This document shows positions 12,150-24,768 of a stretch of DNA of 64,000 nt, piece by piece. Below the pieces are notes generated by a model that was given only the letters and a program-made list of their open reading frames with translations, made no database searches and was not told the origin of the DNA. The position numbers were made by a program, and so were the translations under genes. Source of the DNA: Kuschelorhynchus macadamiae (taxonomy: Eukaryota; Arthropoda; Insecta; Coleoptera; Curculionidae); the NCBI GenBank assembly GCA_030620095.1, contig JAUTXW010003840.1, positions 186,001 through 250,000 on the forward strand, written 5' to 3'. Each line of letters begins with the position of its first letter. The first letter of the stretch is position 1.

Positions 12150-12645
12150 TTTTTAAAACTTTTATAGATATGAATCTTTATTTTTATTAGGAATAGAATT
12201 AGAATCATTTAATTCTTACCATATCTTACAAGATTCTACCTATGTCACACTTGATTTTTGGGCATAATATATTATAAATTGAATAATAGCTTTTACACAT
12301 TTTTTTAAGACCGCAATTTTGTACTATCATATTGAATTCGTACCAGTTTATTCCCGTATCATATTCAGTTGTGCTGGAAGATTTAAAGTCATTTGAATAA
12401 GCAGATTTTTTAACGTTAATTTTTAAGGCATTTTATTTGGCGGCCATTTGGCGATTTTGAATTCGCACCACAATTTTACCAGCTTATCTCAGTATCACAT
12501 TTAGTGCTTATCTAAAATTTTATATTAATTTAATAAGTAGTTTTTACCAGGCTGCTTTTCTAAAATAATTTCCTATTGGATTCGTACCAAAATATTACGG
12601 GTTGATTCTTATGAAACACTTGATTTTGGTGCAAAATTTGAGGTA
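12150..12645 (+). repeat. Dispersed monomer repeat block, left part, interrupted by the pogo element
   Basis: Monomers with gaccgcaattttgta (~12310), ggcggccatttggcg (~12441) and a gattcgtaccaaaatatta block (~12580) lead up to ttgatttttg(g)tgcaaaatttgaggt at 12644. The same phrase, tgtgcaaaatttgaggtt, is seen uninterrupted at about 15763-15780 in a neighbouring unit, supporting the view that this block was split by the adjacent insertion. Confidence 0.6.
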
Positions 12646-15438
12646 CCGTAAAACGAGGTGTATAGGGACTTCCAGGTGAATCGGGACAAAACTTTTTTTA
12701 TACAGTGTATTTTTTAGTTTATTTATAAAAGTCATTCGAAACGCAACCACTTGTCAAGTTGACTCCTAAATATGTGTTTTTACTGTGACGCTACTGAAGT
12801 CCCTGTCAAAAATCAAATTTGACATTTTATGATAGAACAAATAAGTATAATAATAACATATTGGAAATAATTAGACCTAAGACAGTCCTGTGCCAAAATA
12901 AAATGTAATTCTTACTTAAATTTCTAACATAAACTTTTATTTATTTTTTTTAATGAATCGGGCACTTTTTAGGTTAGGACGGGGTGATTAGGGACACCGG
13001 CAAAACAGACATGCCTCGCTTATATACTCCTAAAGGAAAGAAATTGTATCACCATTATGAGCCAAAAAAAATTTAAGCTGCCCTACAAGATATTATAGCA
13101 CGCAGAATGACTTATCTTCTGACTAAACGCAGAAAAGTTTCATGGTATCCCTAGGTCAGTTTTATGTCGACACAAGAAAGAAAATGTAAAGAAACAAGGA
13201 GGTCAGACGGTTTTAAACAATGAAGAAGAGGATTTACCGATTAGAAACATAAACACACGTTCTGATTGGTGTTATCCAATCGATAGTTATGACCTAAGAT
13301 TGATCGTCAAAAATTATTTAGACAAATTGCGTAGAAAAGTTGTTCGTTTTAAGGATAATCTTCCAGGGCCCGAATTTGTAACGAGTTTTTTAAAACGACA
13401 CCGATCACAACTTTCGAAAAGAATGTGCGAAAACATTAAAAGATCTAGGGCTCAAGTTTCACGTGACATATTAAATGAATATTTCACCAATGTCTCGATT
13501 GCTTTACAGGATGTGCCACCTTGCAATATTATAAACTACGATGAGACAAATTTGTCGGATGATATTGGTAAAATATAATTTCTCTTGGTAATATTCACAT
13601 AGGTAATGTCATCTTTTGTTTTTAGGACGTAAAAAAATATTAACTAGAAGGGGTTGCATGCATCCAGAACGTATTATGAATACTAGAAAGTCAGCCACCT
13701 CAATAATGTTCGCAGTGTCAGGAAACGGACAAATTTGACCACCTTACGTGGTCTACAAGGGTCAGAATTTATATTCTGCATGGACTGAAGGGGGACCACG
13801 TAACACTAGATATAATCGGACACCATCAGGGTGGTTTGATATGGACTGTTTTGAAGACTGGGCGAAAACAACTGCAATATCATATTTTAGACAACTAGAA
13901 GGTAGGAAAATACTGATTGGAGACAACTTGGCGTCACACATTTCTTGTGACATAGTAATGGAATTGAAAAATCACAACGTGGATATGGTATTTTTGCCGG
14001 CCAACGCCACTCACTTGACTCAGCCACTAGACGTCGCCTTTTTTCGACCTCCAAAAATCGCATGGCGTAATACTTTAGAAAAATGGAAAAAAAGAGAAGG
14101 GCGTAGTGAAGCTAGCATCCCTAAAACGATATTTCCCCGTTTGTTAAAAGCATTATTAAAAAAATATCGGAGAATTCTGAAACCAATATCATTTCTGGGT
14201 TTCGAAAGACAGAAATAATACCATTAAACAAAGAAGAAGTCTTAAAGTTATTGCCCAAAGAACAATTAGATGAAGATGAAAGAGAAGCATTGAATACGAC
14301 AATGATCGATTTATTGAAAGAGATGAGATAACCAAGGAAAAAAATACAAATAAAAAATAATCAGTTGAACCTGGCAAAAGTGTTTAGTGTGATAGCTCCA
14401 GCGAAAGCGATCTCAGCTTAAATGAGGATGAAATGCTTAATAATTATGCAGATAAAGACAATGTTTTAGCAGAAGAAGATTTATATGAGTCTCCCGAGCA
14501 AAGCGCCAATGAGATTAATGCTACATTAAGCGACGATAATAGTGAAGATCTTCCTCTAGCTAATTGGATGCGAAAAAAATCCAGTGAATCTCCAACCACT
14601 TCCAAAATCAAAGACTGCAATGATAATTTACCACAATGAGACTAATAGCTTTAAGGCAAATTGTAATTTTAGCATAGGTAACTGGGTTTTAAGAAAGAAA
14701 GACTGCCTGCATAAAAAACAGAGTTTATATACGAAAAATTATTTCTATTTTAGATGAAAATTTTGTTGGCTCTTTTTTAAGAAAAAAGAAAGTGATAAAG
14801 GCAAAACTGGTCCCGTTTACTATTATCCCAATACACCGGATGATGCAGAGTTTAACAAGAAACAGATCATCAAAAAATTACAATTATTTAAAGAAAGACG
14901 TGGATTATACACATTTCAGAATGTGGATACCAACGACTTTCAATCCAAAATTAATTTAGGATTAAGCAGTTCCAGTGTTATGAGAATGTTCCTTTTAGAG
15001 ATTAGTTTTTATGTTTATAAATCTTTAAAAGAGTGTTTTTTAGTTTTCCTGTTGTATTTTTATAAGAGTTTAGCAAAATAAATATTTTTGTAAGATCATT
15101 AAGTTTTTTAATAAAAAAAATTATGTTATATTGAATTTAATGGTATCACACGATATATTTTTTTCTAAGTCCCTTTACACCTCAGACGTATTTAAATGAG
15201 AATAACTACTGAATAACATGACCGTCCCTAATCACCACATTTCCAGGCGAAAAGGGACAACGCAGTTTTTTTTAAAAAACTATCATTTAACATTTTTTTT
15301 TAAATGCCATTATTTGGTTATGAAAAGTACACACCATGTTCGGACTTTTGCCCTACAGAAACTAATATTAAAATAAAATGTAAAGCCGCAACATCTTCAT
15401 AAAGTTGGCGTACTGTCCCTATACCCCACGTTTTACGG
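12646..15438 (+). mobile_element. Pogo-like (Tc1/mariner/pogo superfamily) DNA transposon, 2793 bp
   Basis: The terminal inverted repeats are CCGTAAAACGAGGTGTATAG at the left and, as reverse complement, CCGTAAAACGTGGGGTATAG at the right, and the match extends through GGAC. A TA dinucleotide flanks both ends (12644-12645 and 15439-15440), the expected target duplication. Subterminal GGGGTGATTAGGGAC-type blocks occur inverted at about 12978 and 15222. The element sits in a monomer-repeat block and contains a decayed pogo-type transposase gene on the plus strand. Confidence 0.85.
13011..15080 (+). pseudogene. Pogo/Tigger-type transposase, decayed
   Basis: The protein would bind the element ends through an N-terminal helix-turn-helix and cut and join DNA with a DDE_1-type domain. 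The start MPRLYTPKGKK at 13011 is followed by a stop at codon 22 and a frameshift near 13140. The best part runs 13150-13565 (DNA-binding region, ending NYDETNLSDD with the first catalytic Asp). It is followed by a GT-AG intron of about 55 bases (13567-13626; donor gtaaaata, acceptor tttttag). After it come an in-frame stop at 13737, then GWFDMDCFEDW, IGDN (second Asp) and THLTQPLD (third Asp), spaced DD35D. A further frameshift lies near 14165. The acidic linker, a second intron-like gap and the C-terminal GLYTF block follow to about 15080. At least two stops and three frameshifts make it non-functional. Confidence 0.85.
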
Positions 15439-15440
15439 TA

Positions 15441-15800
15441 CTTTGGATAACTTGTTTTATAGTAATAATTTTTTTAACATTCTTCTAGTCCGCTATATTA
15501 TATTTTTTCCAAAATATTACCAGGTCATCCCCACATAACCGTTCCCGACAGACAAATTGAATTGAGAAAACATATTTTTTGGTATCTAGGGAGGCTAAAA
15601 CGTATGTAACACTTGAATTTTTTTTCGCACTTACAAACAATTCAACATTACAATTTCATTTCATTCAAAATCAAATTAAATAGTTTTTTCACGCTGAATT
15701 TTTAAATATTTTACCATTTAGATTCATACCAACATAGTATTACCACGTAATATTTGAATTTTGTGCAAAATTTGAGGTTGAGTTGAATAGATAGTTTATT
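15441..15800 (+). repeat. Dispersed monomer repeat block, right part
   Basis: This continues the block interrupted at 12644: actttggataacttgtttta, cttctagtccgctat and ttaccaggtcatcccca, then a shortened cagacaaattgaattgagaaaacata and ggtatctaggga end. It is followed by a second partial unit to about 15800. The order of motifs matches the blocks near 9.7 and 11.1 kb. Confidence 0.55.
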
Positions 15801-16518
15801 AGTCCCTTTTACGAAAGAAGCAAGAAACAAATGTCTCCTCTTTGAAGAAACAACATACCACCACTGTTAGGAATATTTCCATTTGGGTTTTGCAAGCATT
15901 TAAAAATTTTTATTATACATTGTTTAGACCCGTCCAGGAATGGTTGCCATTTTAAAAAATTGACAATTTTAAATATATGACAGTCGAACCTCTTTTCAAA
16001 ATGGCGCTTAGTCACGATCTTGACATTTTTAATCATCAAATATATGTACGCAAAAAATTAATAATTTAATATTAAAATGGGTAAATTTTAAAATTTTAAC
16101 TTGACTGGTTCAACATTTAAAATCAAACTCTATAGCAAATTAGTATATTTTTCCTTTTTTCAGTATTATACACCAGCCAATCAGATAGGACCAACCACTG
16201 ATAATGAGACTCCGCACAGCAACACCCACACGCAAGTATAACTAGATCAAAATTCAAAACTAAACCGAAACTATAATCAAATTTAACTCAATTCCTAATC
16301 CGATATTGGTCTAAAATTTACACTTAGTTTAATAAATATACAGATTTTGGACTAGTTTTTGATGTCAATTAAACTGAATTAACTCCAATGGATGTAATGC
16401 TGGAATGCGAATTTTAAAGTAACAGAGTTCATTCTGTACTGAAAATGTAACTTATAAATATTAGAAACAATCTGACTCTTAAATTTATATTTATTTTTTG
16501 CCAATACAATTTTTGAAT
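15801..16518. other. Gene-free AT-rich stretch
   Basis: No protein family is recognisable. Positions 16170-16260 contain an accagccaatcagata segment of mixed composition that is not found elsewhere in the window. Confidence 0.4.
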
Positions 16519-17630
16519 ATGTACTGGGCGACACAAGAGACCGGGTACAAATATATTTTTTTATTTTAAAAAATATCACTTTGAAATATGAGACATTTCT
16601 ACAACTCCATAAGAGGCAAATTTTCTTTCGATTTTACCGAAAGTAACCCCTACATTTGTATTTTAATTAGATCCCTGTATATTTTTACGAACTATTGTAT
16701 TCAGACTAAAATTGCCAACATTGCCTCTTAATGGAAAATATGCAGTTATTTTCTACAAAAAAAAAACTAGTTTTAAACCTTCCAAAATAAGCTTATTTAT
16801 AATTTTTTTAGAGCACATCAATTTATTAAAAATCGTTTTGGCAATAATAGATTTTTTTGCTCTTCTTATTTTGCCTAGAGAGCAATTTACTCCAAAATTT
16901 TTAATGGCACGCACCATGTATTTTTTTTCGGGGTAATTTTCTCGGTGAAATTACCTTTTTAAAGATGTATCACATATTAAGCTTTATTTTTAAAATGGCT
17001 TTAAATAGCCGGTTATTTAAAATACAGGCTGTCCCGATTTGTCAAAAATGGGTGGTATATCGCTATTTTGAAAATAAAGGCTAGTATGCGACACATCTTT
17101 AAAAAGGTAATTTAAAGGCGAAAATTATTTTAACAAAAAATATACAAGGCGCCTTTTAAAATATTGGAGCAAAATGTTCTTTCACTTTAAACAGAAGTGA
17201 AAAAAATTAAAAAATTCTTTTAGTACCCAAAACAATCGTTAAATAGAAGGGTTCTAAAAATTTAAGCAATAAGTTTATTTTGGGAAGTTAAAAACAAGGG
17301 TTTTATAAATAGTGATTGTATTTTTTGTATAAAGCAGCAATGTTGAATTTTCAAAAAATAATTTTCTAGTAGCCATTTTGATTGTGTTGTAACATATTGT
17401 TTAAATGCTAATTTTAGGCGGAATACGATAACCCATAAAAATATACAGGTTCCTATTAAAAAAAAATGTAGAAGTCACTTCCGGCAAAACCGAAAGTGCC
17501 TTTTAATTATTTTTTCCTTAGAAAATTTGTCTGTTATGAAGTTATACAGATGTCTCAAATTTCAACATGATATTTTGAAACTAAATAAATGGCGGCAAGT
17601 ACTCTGTTTTCTGTATTACTCGGTGTATTA
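16519..17630. mobile_element. 1.1-kb foldback (long imperfect palindrome) element
   Basis: The two halves are inverted copies with a centre near 17030-17050. Matching blocks include gagacatttctacaactccataa (16589) with its inverted partner near 17550, ttaccgaaagt (16634) with near 17490, ccctgtatatttttacga (16673) with near 17430, and ttacctttttaaagatgt (16951) with near 17100. Arms are about 500-580 bp; the right arm carries a roughly 50-base insertion near 17380. No transposase is present, so the element would be non-autonomous. The outermost bases (tgtactgggcg / cggtgtatta) are degenerate and no target duplication is clear. Confidence 0.75.
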
Positions 17631-19802
17631 TGAACCTCTGTGCATGTTATTCTTTTTTAATATAACAACAATATTTGGTTATAGAATGTGTATAACATTC
17701 TGAAAGCCAAAAAAGGTAGCTAAGTTTACTTTTTTTTAAATTCTGTGTTGTGTTTATAAGTAAGTTATTATCAAAAAAAAAACTTTTGTTTACATTTTAA
17801 CGCCTTTAAAATTTATCAATACTTTTCTAATTACATTTAGATTAAATGTAGTTACAAAATGGCAACTTTCTCTAATATTGTATCAATTTTTCATGCTATT
17901 TCTCTAATGCTTCGCTTGCATGGCTTTTGTATCGCTCCAGTTGATTATTAGAGTGTATTATATGATATGAAATCTTAATAGTGCCAGTTTTTAAGTGATT
18001 TCTAAACTTGTCACAGCTGCAATCTAAAATTACTTAAGATTATAAAGGTGCTTTTATAGTTCTAGAGCCAAATGCATATTGTTGGATATTTTACATAAAC
18101 AGATCCCGAAGTTCCTGTTCTGTATGTCTTTTGAGGTGCTGGATTCGAATTTTATGTTTGCCACCTCAAAAAATGTTGGCTTCACAGAGAAAATCGCAAA
18201 AAATTAATTTAAAAATGTCTCAGTTTTTTGCTTATATGCCAGAAACTATGCGTTATATTGAAAATATAATTCTATACAAAATTAAAGTCGGTAAAATTTC
18301 TTACAAAATGAATATTTTAACTCTTATTTTCTGATAAAATTTTTAAGCACTAGAGCACCCTGAAAAAGATCTCTTGCCAAACGGTGTCGGCGCTCTAATT
18401 GCTCTATATCATGCCTGAAAACAACTATTTTGAATAAATTATTTGCATAGAGGAAAGCTAAGTAAAAATATTATGTTTTATTTAGTTCAAATAATGTAGC
18501 TTAGTCACTTATTCAGAAATTGCATCGGATTTCATGGGGTAATTGCGAAGTGAAAGCAGAATTTTATTTATGAGAGAAATTTTTAATATAATACAAATAA
18601 CAAATAGATCATTTGTCTTATAGTCCATCAAATTTCAGAAGGCTCGCGTTGAAGGACAAGGGTTTTTTTACAAACCTTTCCTCAACTGAGTGTTAGTACA
18701 ATAATCAAAAAGATAATTTTCAGTAGTGGAGCAAGAAACGAAAGAAGATAAGATAACAGATAAGTTGTATTGTGAAGTATTAGTGTCAATAAGGTAATAC
18801 CTGCTGTCATTGATATGGTTATTAAAGTCTTCTTTGTTTGTGTCTAGATCTGACTGGTTCAGACTGAGGGGAATCCTCTCGGGCAATAAAAGGTTCGAGT
18901 GGATCAACTTGGAATAGGGTGAACGATGGTTTCTCAATTAGAAGAGACATTGTTATAGGAAAAGATGAATTATGAAGATACAATTTAGTAAGAAATATTG
19001 TATAAATTAGTACCTTATATCACCTCACCCGTCTCAGAAGATGGCATTGCCTCGAGAGGGGGGCATCCTGATCACTTTCATTTGCAGAATCTATCACCGA
19101 TGTTTAAACATGTCTTTTCGTATTATAGGCAAACCTTTATTCAGTGGATCTAGGCGGTCGGGTCACAGCTAGCAATTTATACAATATTTCTCATCGTTAG
19201 TATTATAATACAATATTTTCATTATTCACATTGGTATTAAAACAATTTCTCGTCCAGTTGAGGAACCACCATGCACCCTACTCCGAATTCAACAGCCCTC
19301 TACTGTCCCCCAGCTTGAAAAATCCAGATTCAAATTTTATAAATAAAATTGTGTTTAATTTCACTGCTTTCCTATGAAACCCGTTGTACGCATCTCGAGG
19401 TGGCATACACAAAATTCGAATTTAGCATTCCAAAAGGCGTCGAAAGAAACGGCGAGGAAAAACTTTGGGAACATTTCTCTGTGAAAATTACCACTTGACA
19501 GTACCATAGACATATAACAAACATTTGTTGAAACAGTCAAGGACCTACATTCATCTCAATAAAAATAAATATCTATAGGATAACTTGAGAAAATATTATT
19601 AGTTATACACAGTTATAAATGTAGAATTTCTTGACTCAACTATGCTCTAAAAAACATAAGCAATATAATAACAAGTGAAATCCAATAATAAGCAAGAAAT
19701 ATTTTTTAAAATTCTATCAAATATTATAGCTCAGTAATAATATCTCAGTTAATTATTCTCTTGTATAGCAGCCAATATATTGTATTACTAATACGCTATT
19801 TA
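17631..19802. other. Gene-free AT-rich stretch
   Basis: The open frames here are short and resemble no known family. I see no terminal repeats or satellite structure in this stretch. It may be ordinary intergenic or intronic DNA. Confidence 0.4.
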
Positions 19803-20405
19803 CCCTATACAGGGTATACGCTTCCATATTTGGAGAGGTTATTTTACTTTCAAAAATAATAAAAAAAAGTTCCAAAAGTTCCTATAAACATAGGTTTGGA
19901 AACGATTCGTTTTCATGATATAGAGTGTTAGAATATTAAAGATTTTTTTATTTATTTTATTTTGATGCGCCTTTTTTTTCCAAAGATATTTAATTGAATT
20001 TTGACTCACAATAAATAAATAAACCAGCTACAAAACAATACAGGGATCATGACGCTTTTGACTGTCTAAGTCAGTATCACTACACAAATTTTTTGGGGTG
20101 GTCAAAGAAGTTGTGTCCCAAAAATAGTTTACATAATTTTCTAAAACATATTCCGGTCATTTTATAGATATCAATTACGGTATTGAATTAAATATTTCTA
20201 GAAATCTATGAAGCACATAAAAGAACTAAAACCTATTTTAATTAACATTAACACTCTGTATATTGCAAACGAAGCGTTCCCAAACCCATATTTATAGGAA
20301 TTTTTTAAAATATTTTCATATAGATTTCAAACGGATAATTTCTGAGCTATAGTCATCAACCTGCGCAACGCTTTTACGTACTGCCCGGTATAATCTTCGT
20401 TTTCT
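19803..20405. mobile_element. MITE-like element with inverted repeats, about 0.6 kb
   Basis: The left arm 19872-19940 (cctataaacataggtttgg, then agagtgttagaatatta) matches the inverted right arm 20243-20310 (taacactctgtatattgc, then cccaaacccatatttatagg). The left outer end carries tatacagggtata, like the termini of mariner elements in this window; the presumed right end (cccggtataatc) is degenerate. The interior has no coding frame. Confidence 0.5.
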
Positions 20406-21043
20406 AATTTTAGATTGCAGTATGCGCCATCTTGTACAGTATAATGTAAACAAAAGTGTGATAATTGGAAAGATACGAGGACTACAACGGAGAACGGGTC
20501 GAGCAAGCGAAAGTGTGAATAAACTGGTTATTTATTAAACTGTGGTTAAAATTAAGGTTGGTGTTCATATTCTAACGTATTCTAAGGCTGTATTTTTAGT
20601 TGGTATGGTAACCTTAACAGATATGATGACTATGCTCAATTTTTAGGAATTATTAACCAATTGAAACATCCATATCGTAGGTGACACATTGATTAAATCA
20701 AAAATACTTAATGGTTTACCCTGTTCCTCTATCAACCTATGTAACCTTTGTTCCAACATACATTTGTACAAACCTTTTTTCAAAACCTAAGTGGATAGAG
20801 CACGTCGAGAAGGTTATCTTTATTCCAAAACCTACAAAAACATTTAGATCGGTTTCTAATGAAACGGTAATAAATATTGAACATCATTAACGAAAATAAT
20901 AAAAAAACACTTTGTCTGGATAACTTATACTATTGAATTTAATAATAATATTTATTAAACAATACTAATTAATAATGATTATAATCATTGGTAATTATTA
21001 TTATTTACCCTCCTCATTTCCGTAGGAATTAATTTAATATATA

Positions 21044-21844
21044 CAGTGTGGTTTATTATTTTTGACATGCATGTAAATACAAAACTTGAAGATTTACGTT
21101 TCATGGTTTTAAGGGATATTTCCTAATGTCAAAAATATACAAGGTTTCGGGAAAAATGTCAATATTAAATAACATTAACGAAAATTTTAAATCAGAAATC
21201 AATTCCAGGATGATAAGATTTTTATTTTCCCTTTTTTGTCATATTAAATTTAATTTTACAGAAATCAATTTGATAAGTAGCATATATATTGATCAGTAAA
21301 CTCTAACACCTGAAATAAAACTAATTCAATAGAACCAGAGGAAAAATTAAAATCGACCTTTGCAGCAAAAGTTCTTAAAAATCAAGCAGATTTTATGTCA
21401 ACCGTGATTGAAATACTTAGAATTAAATATTTATTTAAAAAAAATTAAGTAGCCATGGATACGATTTACAGAAACAAAATTGATTTATTTTGACGTATAT
21501 TATTATAATTTATATAGTGGCAAAACAGACCCATTTGGTTTCTTTGAATGTTTTCCAAGTTTTATTAATTTTTTCTTAAACTACCTTTTTTCAATGTTTA
21601 ATGCAGTATTGCAAAAATTGCTAAAACAAATATATTCTTGAAATCAAGAAGAAAATGTCAAACAATATAAAGCGTTTCATTAAAAAAGAAACAAAATTAA
21701 TACTTGCAGCATTTCGATGCTCGTTTGTTTTTTATTATATCACTAAAAGATATCCCATATCTAAATGTACAAGTTTATAATTTATAATTCTTGTTTAAAA
21801 GAATGAAGGGCCAAAAAGTATGTCAAAATATAAAAAGCACCCTG
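21044..21844. mobile_element. Non-autonomous Tc1/mariner-like element, 801 bp
   Basis: The left end TACAGTGTGGTTTATTATT and the right end (reverse complement TACAGGGTGCTTTTTATATT) match, followed on both sides by TTTTGACAT. TA lies outside both CAG ends (21042-21043 and 21845-21846), as expected for Tc1/mariner insertion. The inside is AT-rich and codes for nothing recognisable. Confidence 0.6.
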
Positions 21845-22409
21845 TACATCTTTAAGTGGTTTTATTCTGCAAGGAAAAGTTTAAGTTTTCTAAGTAAGCT
21901 GAAGTGGAATTGTAAAATGATAATTTAAAAGTTGAGCATATCTCTCTAGTGGTAAACTTTAAAGGAATATGTGTATATAATAAAAAGTTATCAGGTTATG
22001 ATCAAAATGTTAAATGATAAAACTTTTTAAAATATTTTAATAATTTTTTTCCGAAATTTTAATTTAATAATTATCCAAAATCAAATGCAAAGCAAAATTA
22101 TTAGTTTTTATTTTCTCATACATACTACCTTTAAAAATAAAAGGGAATAGATTCGTTAAATGTCAAAATAAGATCATCAAATTTCTTTTACTAAACTAAA
22201 GTTCACAATATATTTTTAAATACATTAATTAAGTCGTAAAATATACCTATATTATTCAATATGTGACATATCTGTAATGTAACTAGAATGTAAGGCCCGT
22301 AAAATCTAAAAATTTGAAAACTAGTTATCTAAATTAAAAAAAAAAATCTTTTTTTTACAAGCATCAGTAGAAGTATAATTTTTAGCGCATGTTGTCAGTG
22401 TTTAAAATG

Positions 22410-22411
<2 letters not shown>

Positions 22412-22490
<79 letters not shown>
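22412..22490. repeat. (AT)n microsatellite
   Basis: An uninterrupted AT dinucleotide tract of about 79 bases that abuts the left end of the mariner element at 22491. Confidence 0.95.
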
Positions 22491-22493
<3 letters not shown>

Positions 22494-23720
22494 GGCCATC
22501 CAATAGGAGTGTCCTAATTTTCAACTGAAATTAAATTAAATAAAGAAAAGATATCATATTTATTTTTTTATTTTGAAGCTCAATATATACCATTATGTAT
22601 GAAATAAGATGTCAAGCAAATGACCGCCTCGGCTTCGTTGAGTAGCGCGAATTCGTGATATCCAGTTTTTGATAACAGTCTCACATAAAGCTGGATGAAT
22701 TTCATTGATAGTTCTTCTAATGTTCATCCTCAAATCCTCAGTTGTTCGTGGTGCATTGGCATAAACTCGGGCCTTTAAATATCCCCATAAAAAAAAGTCC
22801 AAGGGTGTTAAGTCGCAGGACCTTGGTGGCCAGCCGACATCACCACCACGCGAAATTAAGCAACCTTGAAATCTTTCCCTCAATAAAGTGATTGTTTCAC
22901 GAGTAGTATGACTCGTAGCGCCATCTTGTTGGAACCAAAAGTTTCTCATATCCATGTCATCCAGTCTGCTATAGAAATAATCTGTTATCATTGCCCGGTA
23001 TCTTTCACCATTAACAGTTACGGTATCTCCTCCCTCATTTTGAAAAAAGTAAGGTCCAATAATTCCCCCGACCCAAAATGCGCACCATACGGTTACTTTA
23101 GTGGGATGGAGAAGACGTTCATCACCAAAAACGGCAGTTTTGCTTGTTCACATAACCGTTCATCCAGAAATGGGCCTCGTCGCTAAAAATGATTTTGCGA
23201 CCAACGTCAGGGTCGTCTTGAAGTTGTTCCATAGCCCAATTAGCAAATAAACGGCGCAATCTGTGGTCGGCTGGCTTTAATTCCTGTGTCAAGACAATCT
23301 TGTATGGATGAAGCTTTAGATCCTGTGCTCGGCGAGAAATTGATTGCGATGGATTATTACGCACCTTCTGACGAACGGCCTCGATGTTTTCAATGAAACG
23401 GACAGTACGTCGCCGAACAGGCACTGTCTGATCACTAACTGACCCAGTATTTTCAAATTTCGTTATTAAACGCCGAATTGTGCGCTCTGTTGGACGATTA
23501 ACTTGACCATAAATTTCACGAAGTGCGCGATACGTTTGACGAATAGAACACCCATTTTGATAAAAAAATTTCACATTTGCACGCGCTGTGGAATCGTGTA
23601 TCTCTCCATGATAATTTGTTAGAACTGACTGTAAACACATACAAAATATGATAACATTATCGCCAGGAATTTGGCCACAATACGCAGTTAAAAATAGGAC
23701 ATTCTTATTGGATGACCCCT

Positions 23721-23721
<1 letters not shown>
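22491..23721 (-). mobile_element. Tc1/mariner (DD41D type) transposon between two (TA)n tracts, 1.23 kb
   Basis: The left end aagggccatccaataggagt and the right end (reverse complement aaggggtcatccaataagaa) form imperfect inverted repeats of about 40 bases, continuing with tgtccta and tttt. Both ends border AT microsatellites, so the TA target duplication cannot be told apart from the tract. The transposase gene fills most of the element on the minus strand. Compared with the other mariner elements here, the ends are different and short, so this is a separate subfamily. Confidence 0.8.
22593..23615 (-). pseudogene. DD41D mariner transposase with one frameshift
   Basis: This is the cut-and-paste transposase of the surrounding element. 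From the N-terminus the minus strand gives a helix-turn-helix region (ARANVKFFYQNGCSIRQTYR...), a second helix-turn-helix with SISRRAQDLKLHPYK, the first catalytic Asp in IIFSDEAHF, then NKQNCRFW. A one-base deletion near 23122 shifts the frame here. Continuing in the other frame come VTVWCAFWVGGIIGPYFF, the second Asp in FQQDGATSH and the third in DLTPLDFFLWGYLK, with 41 residues between the last two. The C-terminus ends at 22593. No clear start codon is left: the usual Met position near 23620 is degenerate. All three catalytic Asp codons are present. Confidence 0.88.

Positions 23722-23761
<40 letters not shown>
23722..23761. repeat. (TA)n microsatellite
   Basis: A TA tract of about 40 bases with one interruption (tac), flush with the right end of the mariner element. 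Together with the tract at 22412 it suggests insertion inside one microsatellite or expansion from the duplicated TA. Confidence 0.9.
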
Positions 23762-23764
<3 letters not shown>

Positions 23765-24768
23765 CTTATATCGATCGTATGAAAACTCGTATTGTTGCTT
23801 TGACTTACTAGGCAATATTTCGAGAGTAGCTTTATTGGCAGTTTCTTCGATTTTTGCCGGAAAAAATTCATTTTTTTATCACGTTCCATCGAAAAATTCG
23901 TGAAAAATGATAATCTTATAAATTTATTAACGTAAAAATGAGTTCATTTGAGCTTTTAATGGTGTTTGTAGAAAAAATAGTATGATATACATGCTATAAG
24001 TGATTTTATTTTGATATTTATTCTCACAAAATAAAAAGTTACTTTTGGCACTTATATCACAAATAACTATAATATATTTTGTCAAATACGATCTCCTATA
24101 AAACGTGTAAAATCTGTTAGTTTAATATTAATAAAAAAAATAATTATTTTATAAAGTATGCACGAAAATCGAAACAAATGTCGGGCATTAAATGTCACTC
24201 CTTAGTAAAAATAAGGTTTGACTCGGTTAATTAGTTCTCTTACCTTTACAATTCATTTGAAATTAGTAGAATTTTGCATAAGACCTAGACGTATCTATGT
24301 TTGAGCAGTGTGTGTTATTTATAATATATTACAACTACTAAATAAAATAACTTTGAGGTTTTGTAAAACATTTTTAAAAATTAAAAATCATATATTTGTA
24401 TTAATATATAAATAATATTTGTGAAGATATTAAGTGTTGTATCTATGCATGTTAGATGGTGATATATTAAGAATATGTTTTTTCTACTCAGTTTATATAG
24501 CCGTACTTTAAATTACAGCTATTATATTGTTACATTTTGGTATTTATATATGTGTAATAAAATACATTTTAAAAGTAATATACACGTTTAAAAAAGATAC
24601 ATTTGATTTTATTTCATTAGAGAGAGGAATTATTTCCATGAAGAATCGCCCTTAGTTCTTTTGATTTTGTTATTTCGAATGTGCTAGGCGCAATGAACAT
24701 AATAAGATCCTACTAATATTAACGTATATACAGGAAGGAGGTTATTAATTCGCCGCTATGTATTTTTG
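23762..24768. other. Gene-free AT-rich stretch
   Basis: No coding frame or terminal repeats are recognised. The sequence is dominated by A and T runs. Confidence 0.4.

Noticed and set aside
23712..23903. Small plus-strand frame at the right end of the mariner element
   Set aside because: Most of it is microsatellite translation.
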